Source of the DNA: an uncultured bacterium
Lineage (GTDB): Bacteria; UBP6; UBA1177
Assembly (NCBI GenBank): GCA_905235605.1
Contig: CAJOMF010000029.1
Span: 1-46,073, forward strand
Reading direction: 5' to 3'
DNA: 46,073 nucleotides
The notes under the pieces are model-generated. The model saw only the letters and a list, made by a program, of their open reading frames with translations. It was not told the DNA's origin and ran no database searches. Made by a program: the position numbers and the translations under genes. This document shows, piece by piece, positions 11,568 to 19,929 of this stretch (within the stretch, counting starts at the first letter, position 1; every line of letters starts with the position of its first letter).

Positions 11568-11635
11568 TTACCATTTCTTTTGCCTTTTTCCTGCTTTTTC
11601 CTATGATTGCGCGGTTTTTGTTCAAGGAGGATAAA

Positions 11636-13036
11636 ATGAACAACGAATTCAAGGTAAAAGACATTTCTCAGGCTGATTTCGGCAGAAAGGAGATCGCTCT
11701 GGCTGAGATCGAGATGCCGGGACTTATGGCGCTTCGTGAAAAATATGCTGAAAAACAGCCGCTCAAAGGAGCTCGTATCACGGGAAGTCTTCACATGACG
11801 ATCCAGACTGCTGTTTTGATAAAGACTTTAGTCGCTCTCGGTGCGGATGTCCGCTGGGCAAGCTGCAACATCTTCTCTACTCAGGATCACGCGGCGGCGG
11901 CCATTGCCGACATGGGCGTTCCGGTCTTCGCATGGAAAGGCGAAACTCTTGAAGATTACTGGCAGTGCACGCTCAAAGCTCTTTCGTTCCCCGGCGGCAA
12001 AGGTCCGCAGCTCATCGTTGATGACGGCGGAGACGCGACGCTTCTCGTCCACAAAGGGTATCAGTATGAAGAAGATCCGACGATTTTCGACGCTCCGGCT
12101 GAGAACCGCGAAATGCAGATAATCATTGATCTCATCAAGGAAGAATACAAGAAAGATCCGCAGAAATGGCACAAAATCGTTAAGGAAATCAAGGGTGTAA
12201 GCGAAGAGACCACGACCGGCGTCCACAGACTTTACCAGATGCTCGAAAAAAATACCCTTCTCTTCCCGGCTATAAACGTCAACGATTCTGTTACGAAGTC
12301 GAAGTTCGACAACCTTTACGGCTGCCGGGAATCGCTTGCCGACGGCCTCAAACGCGGAACAGACATCATGGTCGCTGGTAAAATCGTCTGCGTCTGCGGC
12401 TACGGCGATGTCGGCAAAGGATGTGCGAAGTCGATGCAGGGTTTCGGCGCGAGAGTCATCGTCACCGAGATCGACCCGATCTGCGCTCTTCAGGCGAGCA
12501 TGGAAGGTTTTGAGGTGAGAACAGTTGAAGAAGTCGTTGATTTTGCTGATATTTTTGTAACAGCTACAGGAAACTGCGACATCATCACGGTCGACCACAT
12601 GAAGAAAATGAAAAACATGGCGATAGTCTGCAACATCGGACACTTCGACAACGAGATCCAGGTCGATGCGCTCTATGCCGTCCCCGGCGTCAAGAAGATC
12701 AACATCAAGCCGCAGGTCGACAGAATCGAGTTCCCCGACGGACATTCGATAATCCTTCTCAGCGAAGGCAGACTTGTAAACCTCGGCAACGCGACGGGAC
12801 ATCCGAGCTTCGTAATGAGCAACTCTTTCACAAATCAGGTTCTGGCGCAGATGGATCTCTGGCAGAACGACTACAAACTCGGCGTTTACATCCTTCCGAA
12901 GCATCTTGACGAGGAAGTCGCGCGTCTCCACCTTGCAAAACTGGGGGTAAGCCTCACGAAACTCACGCAGAAACAGGCCGACTACATCGGAGTAAAGGTT
13001 GAAGGTCCCTACAAAGCGGATCATTACAAATATTGA
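11636..13036 (+). CDS. ahcY: adenosylhomocysteinase (S-adenosylhomocysteine hydrolase)
   Basis: NAD-dependent cytoplasmic enzyme cleaving S-adenosylhomocysteine to adenosine and homocysteine, closing the methyl cycle. ATG 11636 with AAGGAGG just upstream gives 466 aa, the normal length. The track's longer start runs through the msrA remnant. Visible features are [16 protein letters not shown] (about residue 80), the NAD-binding [10 protein letters not shown] (about 260) and the family C-terminus [10 protein letters not shown] that reaches across the dimer. A 408-aa antisense ORF in the same region is a shadow. A GAGACG hairpin directly follows the stop. No SAH riboswitch is recognisable upstream. 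Confidence 0.96.
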   Translation: MNNEFKVKDISQADFGRKEIALAEIEMPGLMALREKYAEKQPLKGARITGSLHMTIQTAVLIKTLVALGADVRWASCNIFSTQDHAAAAIADMGVPVFAWKGETLEDYWQCTLKALSFPGGKGPQLIVDDGGDATLLVHKGYQYEEDPTIFDAPAENREMQIIIDLIKEEYKKDPQKWHKIVKEIKGVSEETTTGVHRLYQMLEKNTLLFPAINVNDSVTKSKFDNLYGCRESLADGLKRGTDIMVAGKIVCVCGYGDVGKGCAKSMQGFGARVIVTEIDPICALQASMEGFEVRTVEEVVDFADIFVTATGNCDIITVDHMKKMKNMAIVCNIGHFDNEIQVDALYAVPGVKKINIKPQVDRIEFPDGHSIILLSEGRLVNLGNATGHPSFVMSNSFTNQVLAQMDLWQNDYKLGVYILPKHLDEEVARLHLAKLGVSLTKLTQKQADYIGVKVEGPYKADHYKY

Positions 13037-13043
13037 TTTTTGC

Positions 13044-13070
13044 AGAGACGTCATGATATGGCGTCTCTAC
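13044..13070. repeat. GAGACG-type hairpin, copy 1
   Basis: GAGACG (13045-13050) and CGTCTC (13062-13067) form a short hairpin ending in CGTCTCTAC, 8 bases after the ahcY stop. Similar elements follow three other genes in the window (19876, 20509, 35249). Confidence 0.6.
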
Positions 13071-13099
13071 GTGATTTGCGGTTTTTACGGAGGTTTTAA

Positions 13100-14083
13100 A
13101 TGAAAAAAATCCTTTTTACTCTGTTGTTTTCAACCCTTTTTCTGAATCTCAACTCGTGTATCGCGATGAAAAACGATGTCGATATGGCGAAAACCGAGCT
13201 TCGCGCCGAAACCACTGCAAAAATGAAGATCCTTGAAGAAAACGTGACGAAAAACGTGACTCAATCACTCAAAGAGGAAGTGGCAAAACTGAATGCGCGT
13301 CTTGACGAGATCGAAAAAACGCAGCAGACCGAAAAGCAGATGCAGAAAAACAAGATCGACCTTTCCTTCAACAATCTTGAGGAGTTGCGCGAAACCATCA
13401 AAGAGCTCAACAAGAGAATTGACAATGTCGATATGACGGCGCAGAAAAATTCTCTTTTCTCAGAACAGATAAGTGCTCTCGAGAAAAAAATCGCTGAAAA
13501 CGAGACCGAACTCGCTCAGTTGAAAGAAAATATGAATTCGCAGATAGAAAACCTTAAACCTGTTGACAAGTTCACCGTGACGAAAGAAGGTGCCGTCAGA
13601 CTGCCGGAAAACTCGGAAAAAAGCTACAACCAGCTTGTAGAATACACAAAAAGCGGAAACTGCGACCCCGTGATCGCAAGAAAAGCGTGGGAAACTTTTG
13701 CCGACAAGTGGCCGGAAACCAGAAAATGCGACGTGACATTCTGGACAGGTGAAACATACTATATGGAAAAAAGCTACAACAAGGCTATCGAAACCTTGCA
13801 GCCAATCGAAAAAACATACCCCGGATGCGCAAAAATCGAGCGCAGCTACCTTCACATCGCCTTTTCACTTTTCTACATCGGCAAAGTCGAAGTCGCGAAC
13901 GCCATTCTTGAAAGCATGAAGGAAAAATTCCCGCAGCCGGCATTTCCCGATGAAGTAAAGGAACTCGAAAAGCTGATAAGATCAAAAATGCCGAAAAAGG
14001 CAGCTCCGGCAAAAAAAGCGGAACCTGCAAAAAAGGCTCCTGCAAAACAGCAGACAAAAACTCCTGCTAAAACCAAAAAGTAA
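13100..14083 (+). CDS. coiled-coil/TPR lipoprotein, CpoB(YbgF)-like
   Basis: A 327-aa lipoprotein. Signal peptide MKKILFTLLFSTLF ends in lipobox LNSC (Cys at about residue 20), so it should be anchored in the outer membrane or inner-membrane outer leaflet. Residues about 25-160 are a long heptad-rich coiled coil of K/E/N/L. Residues about 180-285 contain TPR-like repeats (SYNQLVEY..., EKSYNKAIETLQPIEKTYPGC...). The last 35 residues are a KKAAPAKKAEPAKK-type Lys/Ala/Pro tail that could bind peptidoglycan or other anionic polymers. The coiled coil plus TPR order matches CpoB/YbgF of the Tol-Pal system, though no tol or pal genes are adjacent. SD GGAGG precedes ATG 13100. Confidence 0.72.
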   Translation: MKKILFTLLFSTLFLNLNSCIAMKNDVDMAKTELRAETTAKMKILEENVTKNVTQSLKEEVAKLNARLDEIEKTQQTEKQMQKNKIDLSFNNLEELRETIKELNKRIDNVDMTAQKNSLFSEQISALEKKIAENETELAQLKENMNSQIENLKPVDKFTVTKEGAVRLPENSEKSYNQLVEYTKSGNCDPVIARKAWETFADKWPETRKCDVTFWTGETYYMEKSYNKAIETLQPIEKTYPGCAKIERSYLHIAFSLFYIGKVEVANAILESMKEKFPQPAFPDEVKELEKLIRSKMPKKAAPAKKAEPAKKAPAKQQTKTPAKTKK

Positions 14084-14133
14084 CTCAAAAAATTTATTTT
14101 CAGCAAAAATCCTTAGAAAAAGGGCAAAAAAAA

Positions 14134-14209
14134 TGGCTCCTCGTGACGGACTTGAACCGCCGACCTAGTGGTTAACAGCCACCCGCTCTACCGACTGAGC
14201 TAACGAGGA
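14134..14209 (-). tRNA. tRNA-Asn (anticodon GTT)
   Basis: On the minus strand the 76-nt sequence starts TCCTCGTTAGCTCAGTCGG and folds as a full cloverleaf: acceptor TCCTCGT/ACGAGGA, D-arm AGCTCAGTCGGTAGAGC, anticodon stem GGTGG/CCACT-type with loop CTGTTAA (anticodon GTT), T-arm with GGTTCAAGTCC. The 3' GCCA is encoded. GTT decodes AAC/AAU, i.e. asparagine. Confidence 0.96.
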
Positions 14210-14381
14210 ACCTCAAAAAATTGGATCAAATGTAACGAACTCAAACGGGCGGCAGTATACGCCGCGAAAAAAAATAGTCAAATAAAATCTTCTATTTTTT
14301 GTGAACATTACAAACTTTTACAGTAAAAACAAATAGTTATCTTTAAATTTGGCTTGCGTTACGACTGAATCGCATAAGGGC

Positions 14382-14406
14382 AAAAAAAATCCCCCGTTGC
14401 CGGGGG
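14382..14406 (-). terminator. Rho-independent terminator of the zinc-ribbon gene
   Basis: CCCCCG-TTGC-CGGGGG (14391-14406) forms a 6-bp all-GC stem with tetraloop. On the minus strand it is followed by eight T residues (A-run at 14382-14389). It lies 42 bases past the stop of the 14448 gene, in the right orientation. Confidence 0.85.
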
Positions 14407-14447
14407 ACGCCGTTTGAGTATTACAACATAACCTGAGGGGATCTTAA

Positions 14448-14708
14448 TCAGCTGATTTTCATCGTTTTTTTATGTTCTCTGAAAACCATCGGAATGAATT
14501 TCGCAGATTCAACCGTTTCAGCAACAAAGTGCATGAAGTCGCTTGTCGGCTCGGTCTGCCAGATTTTTCCGCATTCAGAGCATCTGAAAACGCGTCTTTT
14601 TCCGTCAAAGAAAACCGCGTCATGATAATTTCCGTTGTTTGCCTCGTATATACTTTTTCTGATTTCGAGCGACTCTCCGCCGCCGCAGCATTCACATTTA
14701 AAACTCAT
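14448..14708 (-). CDS. small zinc-ribbon protein
   Basis: An 86-aa protein with two CxxC pairs, CECC (residues 5-8) and CSEC (about 50-53), spaced as in a zinc ribbon. The rest is polar with a KIWQTEPTS segment. Start set at 14708 because GGAGGT sits 4 bases upstream of that ATG. It has its own terminator and is monocistronic. No enzyme motif is present. Likely a nucleic-acid or protein-binding zinc protein. I do not recognise a named family. Confidence 0.7.
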   Translation of the reverse strand: MSFKCECCGGGESLEIRKSIYEANNGNYHDAVFFDGKRRVFRCSECGKIWQTEPTSDFMHFVAETVESAKFIPMVFREHKKTMKIS

Positions 14709-14956
14709 TTCTACCTCCAAAAATCAAAAAACACGCTTATTTAGTTCCACTAGGTGCCGATTTTTCTGACTCAAAAATGAACTTTTTTTGAAAAAAGTGA
14801 ATAAGTCGCGATTTTTATTGATGAATTTTTACATGTTTTTTTGAGGGATTCTGCCGCTCATAATGCCTAATAAGGTAAAAATCCTGAAATTCGCGTTTTT
14901 GAATAGCCAAAACACAACGTATCATAACGCGTTTTTGATTTTTTAAGGAGTTGATT

Positions 14957-15115
14957 TTGTTAACAGAAAATATAAATTTTGCGAATCAAGAATCAAGAAT
15001 CAAGAATCAAGAATCAAGAATCAAGAATCAAGAATCAAGAATCAAGAATCAAGAATCAAGAATCAAGAATCAAGAATCAAGAATCAAGAATCAAGAATCA
15101 AGAATCCGCGTTTAA
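14957..15115 (+). CDS. possible short ORF of NQESRIK heptapeptide repeats
   Basis: A TTG at 14957 preceded by AAGGAG (14945-14950, 6-base spacing) opens a 52-codon frame: LTENINFA, then five or more NQESRIK units, then IRV and TAA at 15113-15115. The repeat is created by the 7-bp DNA repeat read in three phases (21 bp = 7 aa). Predicted product is a highly charged, probably helical peptide. A weak promoter (TTGAAT about 14909, TATCAT about 14930) is upstream. The good SD supports translation. The unusual start and pure repetitiveness argue against. Gain or loss of one DNA unit would shift the frame. Confidence 0.35.
   Translation: MLTENINFANQESRIKNQESRIKNQESRIKNQESRIKNQESRIKNQESRIRV
14983..15106. 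repeat. heptanucleotide tandem repeat (GAATCAA), about 17.7 copies
   Basis: Seventeen uninterrupted perfect copies of GAATCAA from 14983 to 15101 plus a partial GAATC to 15106. No base substitution was seen in the array, which points to recent expansion by slippage. It lies about 200 bases before the start of the 15312 envelope gene in a 600-bp stretch lacking any other clear gene. Confidence 0.97.
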
Positions 15116-15311
15116 TTATATGTGATTCAAACGTAAAAATCAAGTTTTTCAGTCAAAAAATTTCAGATTCTTTTAATAATTTTAGTTGTTTCCCATTCTC
15201 TTGCGGCGCCTCCCTAGACTCCCTAAACTCCATAGAATTGCGCCGCACCCCGCGCCGCACAAGACAGCGTCAACCGCGCCGCCCGATACAGCACGCAACA
15301 TAGGAGGAAAA
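15116..15311. other. intergenic leader before the CsgG/Sel1-like gene
   Basis: The first half is AT-rich. The second half is unexpectedly GC-rich, with repeated GCGCCGC words (15240-15290). The track ORF starts at 15186 but no SD supports that. I see no RNA gene. It may be the 5' leader of the 15312 message. Confidence 0.4.
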
Positions 15312-17483
15312 ATGAATAAATTCTGCCTCATTTTGTCACTATTTTTCAGCACATTGGTTCTTTTCGCAAATGATGATGACAAGTTGAAATTAGCCGTCAT
15401 GGAGTTTGAGGATCTCAGCGGGAAACTTTCTCCGCAGATGCTCTCCGGAGCCACCGAGTATATGCGAGGTGCATTCGTCAGCTCTAACAAGTATGTCGTT
15501 ATCGCCAAAGAGCGGCAGGAAAAAGAGATGATCAAGGAGATAAAACGGGAATCATACAAATCCTGCAATGACAAAAACTGCCAGATCCCGCTCGGTCAAG
15601 CTCTTTCCGCTGACACGATACTGCGCACTACAATCAATTTTTTCGGTGGAATTTTCACGATCACTTCAGAACTCATCGACCTTGCGAAAGAAGCGACTGT
15701 GAGCGGTGCGAAGCAGAATTTTGACGGCTCAGAACGTTCGCTCATGCAAGCTCTCGACAGGATCGTCGTCCAGATCGCCGGAACAGCCCTTTCCTACGGT
15801 GTTGAAGCGATGCAAACTCAGGAAATTCAAGGCGTAAAACTCGGCGGTGTCGAGCTTGACACGATGCCGAAAATCGAAGTAAAAGAAGCAAATTTTGATG
15901 AAGTCAAGAACTCTGTTGCGGTTGAAAAACTTGAATCCAATACCGGAATTTCACTTGAGGCCGATGCCGATGTTCTTGTCCTTTACGACAAGTGCGTCAA
16001 AGCAGACCGGAATGGCGAAACAGACACTCTCCACACCATCGATTTATGGTCTCAACTTGCTGAAATAAAAGATAAAAACCCGTTTCAGCAGCAGGCTCTA
16101 AAACGAATTTCAGACTGGAAAAAATACGTTTATTCAAAGCAGATGGCTAATTTGTTCGAGGCAGCCAAAGCGGCTGACAAGGCAGGACAGATATTCCCTC
16201 AAAAAGCAATTGACGCCTGGAACGATGTTTTCAAACAAAAAGGAACGACATACGCTGAAGAAAGTGAAAACCGCATTTTTTTGGCAAAATTCGATAATCC
16301 TTATGAACGCTCAGCCATGGAACGCTGGAATTTCTGGAAAAACTATAAATCACAGATCGAAAAATATAAAAATCAGCTTCAGAAATTCGAGGAACAAAGG
16401 AAAGAGGACAGGGAAAAACTGAAAAAAATTCTTCCGCTTGAAGTCATAACCGATGCGCAGAAAAGAACCGTCCTTCTCCAATACATGGAAATCTATGCTC
16501 CTTTCTATGGAATCGAGGATGTAAACAGCATTATTTATTCTATGGACGACAACACGGCTGCGAAACACATTTACGGACTCGTCTACAACGACTATTTGAA
16601 GAAGGAAATGGCTGAAAAATGCGAAAAAGGCAATGGTGCTGCGTGCTATATCTCGGCATCGCTTACAGAAGTCGAAGATCCGCAGAAATCGAATATGTTT
16701 TTCGCTCAATCATGTGAAAGAGGCGTTGTGAATGCATGTGTCAAAACAGGAAGAATCTACTTCCAGAACAAGCAATACAAAGATGCGGCAAAACTTTTTT
16801 ACGAATCATGCGGAATGGAGTCGCCTGAAGGATGCCATATAGCGGCTTATGTCACAGCAAAAGGAATGGGCGTTGAAGAAGATCTCTTTCTTGCAGGAGC
16901 AGTTTATAAAAAAGCATGTGAATTGGGCTATGAAGCAAGCTGCCGACCGGCAAAACAGCTGTCCGGCGTCACTCCTGAAAAATTAGAGCAGATAAAAGAA
17001 CAGCAGGAACACCAAAAACTTGTTGAAGAAAAAAGAAAAGCCGAAGAGAACAGAAAAAAGGCAGAGGCTGATAAAAAGACAAAGATAGCTGATGAACTCA
17101 ACCGCGCAGGGCGCAAAAAAAGATTAGGAATGGCAACAGGATTTCTTGCTTCGGGTGTGGTCGTCACAATTTTGGGCGGAGTCTCGTTCTACGGCATGGG
17201 ATCTGCAGAAAAGGATCGTAAAAATTATTACGATGAATATTGGGGTGCTACAGGAAGCAAAGCTACCGAATACCGCAAAAAAGCGCAGGATGCCGACAGC
17301 AAGCGTAAAACATATTTGGGTCTCGGAATTGCCGGAGTCGGTGCCGGTGTTGCACTCATAACAACAGGAATCGTTTTTTACAGCATTGATTTCGAAAGTG
17401 AGAAAAAGGTAAAGAAAAAATATAATGTCTCAATCGGCACAAGCCCGTTGGACGGAACATTGCAATTTGCGTTGAACTGGTAG
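15312..17483 (+). CDS. exported protein: CsgG/TolB-like N-domain, Sel1-type repeats, C-terminal membrane segments
   Basis: 723 aa from ATG 15312, which has AGGAGG 4 bases upstream. A Sec signal MNKFCLILSLFFSTLVLFA is followed by an AVMEFEDLSG...VVIAKERQ domain (to about residue 170) of the kind found in lipoprotein-associated CsgG/TolB-N-like periplasmic proteins. The middle is helical and charged. About residues 430-545 hold Cys-bearing Sel1/TPR-like repeats (CEKGNGAACYISA, CERGVVNACVKTG, CELGYEASC), then a K/E-rich coiled coil (about 555-600) and two hydrophobic segments (about 605-628 and 665-690). The end, IGTSPLDGTLQFALNW, resembles an outer-membrane beta-strand terminus. Likely an envelope-spanning scaffold. 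The next gene follows after 9 bases, so an operon. Confidence 0.65.
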   Translation: MNKFCLILSLFFSTLVLFANDDDKLKLAVMEFEDLSGKLSPQMLSGATEYMRGAFVSSNKYVVIAKERQEKEMIKEIKRESYKSCNDKNCQIPLGQALSADTILRTTINFFGGIFTITSELIDLAKEATVSGAKQNFDGSERSLMQALDRIVVQIAGTALSYGVEAMQTQEIQGVKLGGVELDTMPKIEVKEANFDEVKNSVAVEKLESNTGISLEADADVLVLYDKCVKADRNGETDTLHTIDLWSQLAEIKDKNPFQQQALKRISDWKKYVYSKQMANLFEAAKAADKAGQIFPQKAIDAWNDVFKQKGTTYAEESENRIFLAKFDNPYERSAMERWNFWKNYKSQIEKYKNQLQKFEEQRKEDREKLKKILPLEVITDAQKRTVLLQYMEIYAPFYGIEDVNSIIYSMDDNTAAKHIYGLVYNDYLKKEMAEKCEKGNGAACYISASLTEVEDPQKSNMFFAQSCERGVVNACVKTGRIYFQNKQYKDAAKLFYESCGMESPEGCHIAAYVTAKGMGVEEDLFLAGAVYKKACELGYEASCRPAKQLSGVTPEKLEQIKEQQEHQKLVEEKRKAEENRKKAEADKKTKIADELNRAGRKKRLGMATGFLASGVVVTILGGVSFYGMGSAEKDRKNYYDEYWGATGSKATEYRKKAQDADSKRKTYLGLGIAGVGAGVALITTGIVFYSIDFESEKKVKKKYNVSIGTSPLDGTLQFALNW

Positions 17484-17492
17484 GAGGTCATT

Positions 17493-18770
17493 ATGAGAAC
17501 TAAACTATTGATTTTATCGGCAATTTTCACGACCTGCCTTATTTCATGCGAAAAGAAGATGGTCTGGCTCAATCCTGATGATCCCGAAGCTGATTTATCT
17601 AAAATCAGTGCAATGTGCGAGGAAAAATATGCCGAATGCGGATATATAGAACAAGAATTTGACGGCAAAATGAGAAAATTTTTCTGCGGAGAATGCACGC
17701 AGGAAGGATATGAATGCAAAACATACAACAGATGTGAAGACATTGACGAATGCGCAGATACTACGCTGAACAACTGCCATGGCAATTTTGAGTGTCACAA
17801 TTTGGATATAAAATTTGACGGGAAACCGTTTGAGTGCGTCTGTAAGAAAAATTATTCGGGCGATGATTGCACCCCAGAGACAAGAACGAAAGAATGCGTC
17901 GATTTGCCTGAAAACGCTGAGTGGAACAGCGTTTCAGAAATCACCCAGACCTGGAACGGTGAAGATTGGGAACCTTCAAACCAAGGGACTTTTAATGAAG
18001 AAACAAGCGAAACAGAGTGCAGGTTTAAATGTAAAGAAGATTATTTCTGGAACGACAGCAAATGTTTGAGTGATACAAGAACATTCAAATGTACCGGACT
18101 TCCCGAAAATGCAGTTTACAACACTGTCGATGAAATTACGCAGACTTGGAACGGCGAAGAGTGGATACCTTCAGACGAAAGCTATTTCAGCGAGACTCCG
18201 AGCACGACAGAATGCCGTTTCAAATGTGCATCGGCAGAATACACATGGAACGGCAGCACATGCGCAAGCAACGGCTCATCAACACTTCCTGAGTGCAGCT
18301 CAACTTCATCAACCCCGTGCAGGGATTCAACAAGCGGTCTCACCTGGTCAGCGAGGGCATCATCAACCTACACATGGCAGAATGCAGGCACATATTGTTA
18401 TAATTTGACAGAAGGCGGCTATTCGGATTGGCACCTGCCGACGATTGATGAACTCAGGACGCTTCTGATAGCAGACAGAGTGAAAAACAACTGTCAGGTA
18501 AGCGAAACAAACAACTGTCTGTCTAGCAGTTGTTGGAGCTGCTCAACCTGCACGCAGACAGGTACACAGTCATCAAGCGGAACCGGTTGTGATTCTTGGG
18601 GCACCTCATACAGCGACGGGCATTACAGCAAATTCGGGGAAACCGAATGTTTCTGGTCTTCCTCTACTAAATCAGATAATTCAGGTTACGCATGGTGCGT
18701 GTACATCAATAACGGAAGCGTGATCAGCCTCAATAAGACTTACAGCATCAATGTTCGTTGTGTGAGGTAG
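17493..18770 (+). CDS. lipoprotein with EGF-like domain, two Cys-rich repeats and DUF1566 (Lcl-like) C-terminus
   Basis: 425 aa. Signal ends in lipobox LISC (Cys about 19). Residues about 60-128 contain a calcium-binding EGF-like module (DIDECAD...CHGNFECHN...CVCKKNYSGDDC). Two imperfect ~60-aa repeats follow, each with the pattern C-x-LPENA-(E/V)-(W/Y)N-(S/T)-V...QTWNGE-(D/E)-W...TECRFKC. The C-terminal ~150 residues, CRDSTSGLTWSARAS...WHLPTIDELRTLL...CFWSSS...INVRCVR, are a DUF1566/Lcl C-terminal domain, an FGE-sulfatase-like or C-lectin-like surface fold. Extracellular exposure and ligand or adhesive function are inferred. The SD AGGAGG overlaps the preceding stop codon. Such modular lipoproteins tend to form large paralogous families in certain uncultured lineages. 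Confidence 0.78.
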   Translation: MRTKLLILSAIFTTCLISCEKKMVWLNPDDPEADLSKISAMCEEKYAECGYIEQEFDGKMRKFFCGECTQEGYECKTYNRCEDIDECADTTLNNCHGNFECHNLDIKFDGKPFECVCKKNYSGDDCTPETRTKECVDLPENAEWNSVSEITQTWNGEDWEPSNQGTFNEETSETECRFKCKEDYFWNDSKCLSDTRTFKCTGLPENAVYNTVDEITQTWNGEEWIPSDESYFSETPSTTECRFKCASAEYTWNGSTCASNGSSTLPECSSTSSTPCRDSTSGLTWSARASSTYTWQNAGTYCYNLTEGGYSDWHLPTIDELRTLLIADRVKNNCQVSETNNCLSSSCWSCSTCTQTGTQSSSGTGCDSWGTSYSDGHYSKFGETECFWSSSTKSDNSGYAWCVYINNGSVISLNKTYSINVRCVR

Positions 18771-18834
18771 GTCGTGACCGCATTTTACGAGCGAAGCGAG
18801 TTATTTTTGCCCGCCCTTTTGAAGGGGGCGGGCT

Positions 18835-18853
18835 CTTGGCTCCCACTTTGGGG
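18835..18853. repeat. truncated copy of the palindromic repeat family (right-half core)
   Basis: CTTGGCTCCCACTTTGGGG is identical to the core of the large repeat at 43470. It follows a strong hairpin GCCCGCCC...GGGCGGGC (18809-18833). The rest of the unit is missing or replaced by unrelated inverted repeats. Confidence 0.6.
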
Positions 18854-18872
18854 TCGAGTTGCCAGTGGCAAG

Positions 18873-18924
18873 TCGACTCGCTGACGCGAAGCGGTCAGGC
18901 GAGTCGAAATTTTTTAACTTTTTT
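18873..18924 (+). terminator. hairpin with T-rich tail after the DUF1566 lipoprotein gene
   Basis: TCGACTCGC-TGAC and GTCAGGCGAGTCGA (arms 18873-18885 and 18894-18907) form a long GC stem, followed by TTTTTT-AAC-TTTTTT. A second overlapping inverted repeat (TCGAGTTGCC/GGCAAGTCGA, 18854-18876) allows an alternative fold. Good candidate for the terminator of the 15312-18770 operon. Confidence 0.65.
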
Positions 18925-19016
18925 GATGGAGGTGGCAAAATGGATTCACCATAAAAAAGAGGGCTAACAAAATTTAACAATTTGTATTTACTGAAATTTT
19001 ATTTGTGGAGAAAAAA

Positions 19017-19871
19017 ATGTGTGCAGCAAAAATTTCACGGCTTGTCGAAATATACAAACTTATAAAAGAACATGGTATCAATAATCCTGACGGAAGTATT
19101 GATCTTATTGGAGATATTGATTTAAGCAATCTGGGACTTCCTGAAATTCCTTTTAAAATCAGGAATTTGTTCGGAGATTTTGACTGTTCTAACAATCAGT
19201 TGACATCTCTGAAAAATGCGCCGGATTGGGTTAGCGGAGATTTTGACTGCTCCAACAATAAATTGACCTCTCTTGAAGATGGTCCATCGTATGTCGGAGG
19301 AGATTTTTACTGCGCAGGTAATCCGAATTTGAAATCTTGGGGCTCAAATACATCAAGAAACATTAACGGGAATATCTATTCTTATGCCGAATATCTAAAA
19401 ACCAACAAAAAGGAGATGGAAAAGAGAAAAGCTCTAAAAATCGGTTTAGTCGCATGCAGCAAAAGCAAACAAGGAAAGGACGATCCAACAAAAAAATTCA
19501 AAGCACAGGAAATCTACACAGGCAACTCTTTCGGCAAATCAAAGGAATACTGCCTCGACAAAGCAAACGGATTCAATGAGTGGTATATTTTGTCAGAAGA
19601 ACATGAGTTGCTGGATAAAAACAAAATGATTTCTTATTACGATAAATATTTGGGCGACTTGTCCCGCAAAGAAAGAAGAGCGTGGGCAGCAACAGTCCTT
19701 GATGAACTTGGTAAAAAATATGACCTTAAAAGAGATTTGTTCTATATTTTCGGCGGAACGCTTTACTATGAAAATTTGAGTCAACACCTAAATTGTGTTG
19801 TTTTTGAATATAAAGGCAGTAACAGCATCAACTTGGAAGCACCCAGAATTTACACAAATGGCGGTAAATAA
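19017..19871 (+). CDS. LRR-like repeats fused to a DUF6884 domain
   Basis: 284 aa from ATG 19017 (GGAG 7 bases upstream; the track GTG lies within the SD). No signal peptide, so cytoplasmic. Residues about 30-110 have leucine-rich-like repeats with the unit GDFDCSNN-(Q/K)-LTSL, three turns. The C-terminal half starts KIGLVACSKSKQ (about 143), then IYTGNSFGKSKEYC, WYILSEEHELLD and YLGDLSRKERRAWA. I match this to DUF6884, a domain reminiscent of deazaguanine-transferase-associated proteins, but I cannot confirm that relation. The fusion of a cytoplasmic LRR binding module to this domain is unusual. The gene sits alone between envelope operons and is followed by a GAGACA hairpin. Function unknown, possibly an effector or nucleic-acid modification accessory. 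Confidence 0.68.
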   Translation: MCAAKISRLVEIYKLIKEHGINNPDGSIDLIGDIDLSNLGLPEIPFKIRNLFGDFDCSNNQLTSLKNAPDWVSGDFDCSNNKLTSLEDGPSYVGGDFYCAGNPNLKSWGSNTSRNINGNIYSYAEYLKTNKKEMEKRKALKIGLVACSKSKQGKDDPTKKFKAQEIYTGNSFGKSKEYCLDKANGFNEWYILSEEHELLDKNKMISYYDKYLGDLSRKERRAWAATVLDELGKKYDLKRDLFYIFGGTLYYENLSQHLNCVVFEYKGSNSINLEAPRIYTNGGK

Positions 19872-19875
19872 TTTT

Positions 19876-19898
19876 GAGACATCAAGAATTGTCTCTAC
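19876..19898. repeat. GAGACG-type hairpin, copy 2
   Basis: GAGACA (19876-19881) and TGTCTC (19890-19895) followed by TACAATTTTTT, 4 bases after the stop of the DUF6884 gene. Stem plus T-run could terminate transcription on the + strand. Confidence 0.55.
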
Positions 19899-19929
19899 AA
19901 TTTTTTGTTATTTTTTTATGGAGGAAAAA

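Noticed and set aside
11410-11635. SAH or SAM riboswitch upstream of ahcY
   Set aside because: The stretch is explained by the msrA remnant. I could not find the conserved helices of a riboswitch.
11828-13054. 408-aa minus-strand ORF antisense to ahcY
   Set aside because: Shadow of the highly biased ahcY coding sequence. No SD, no recognisable domain, whereas ahcY is complete on the other strand.
14983-15106. CRISPR array
   Set aside because: The 7-bp units are contiguous with no spacers. It is a simple tandem repeat.
18809-18833. GCCCGCCC hairpin as Rho-independent terminator
   Set aside because: Stem is strong but no T-tract follows on either strand. The hairpin at 18873 with its T-rich tail is the better candidate.
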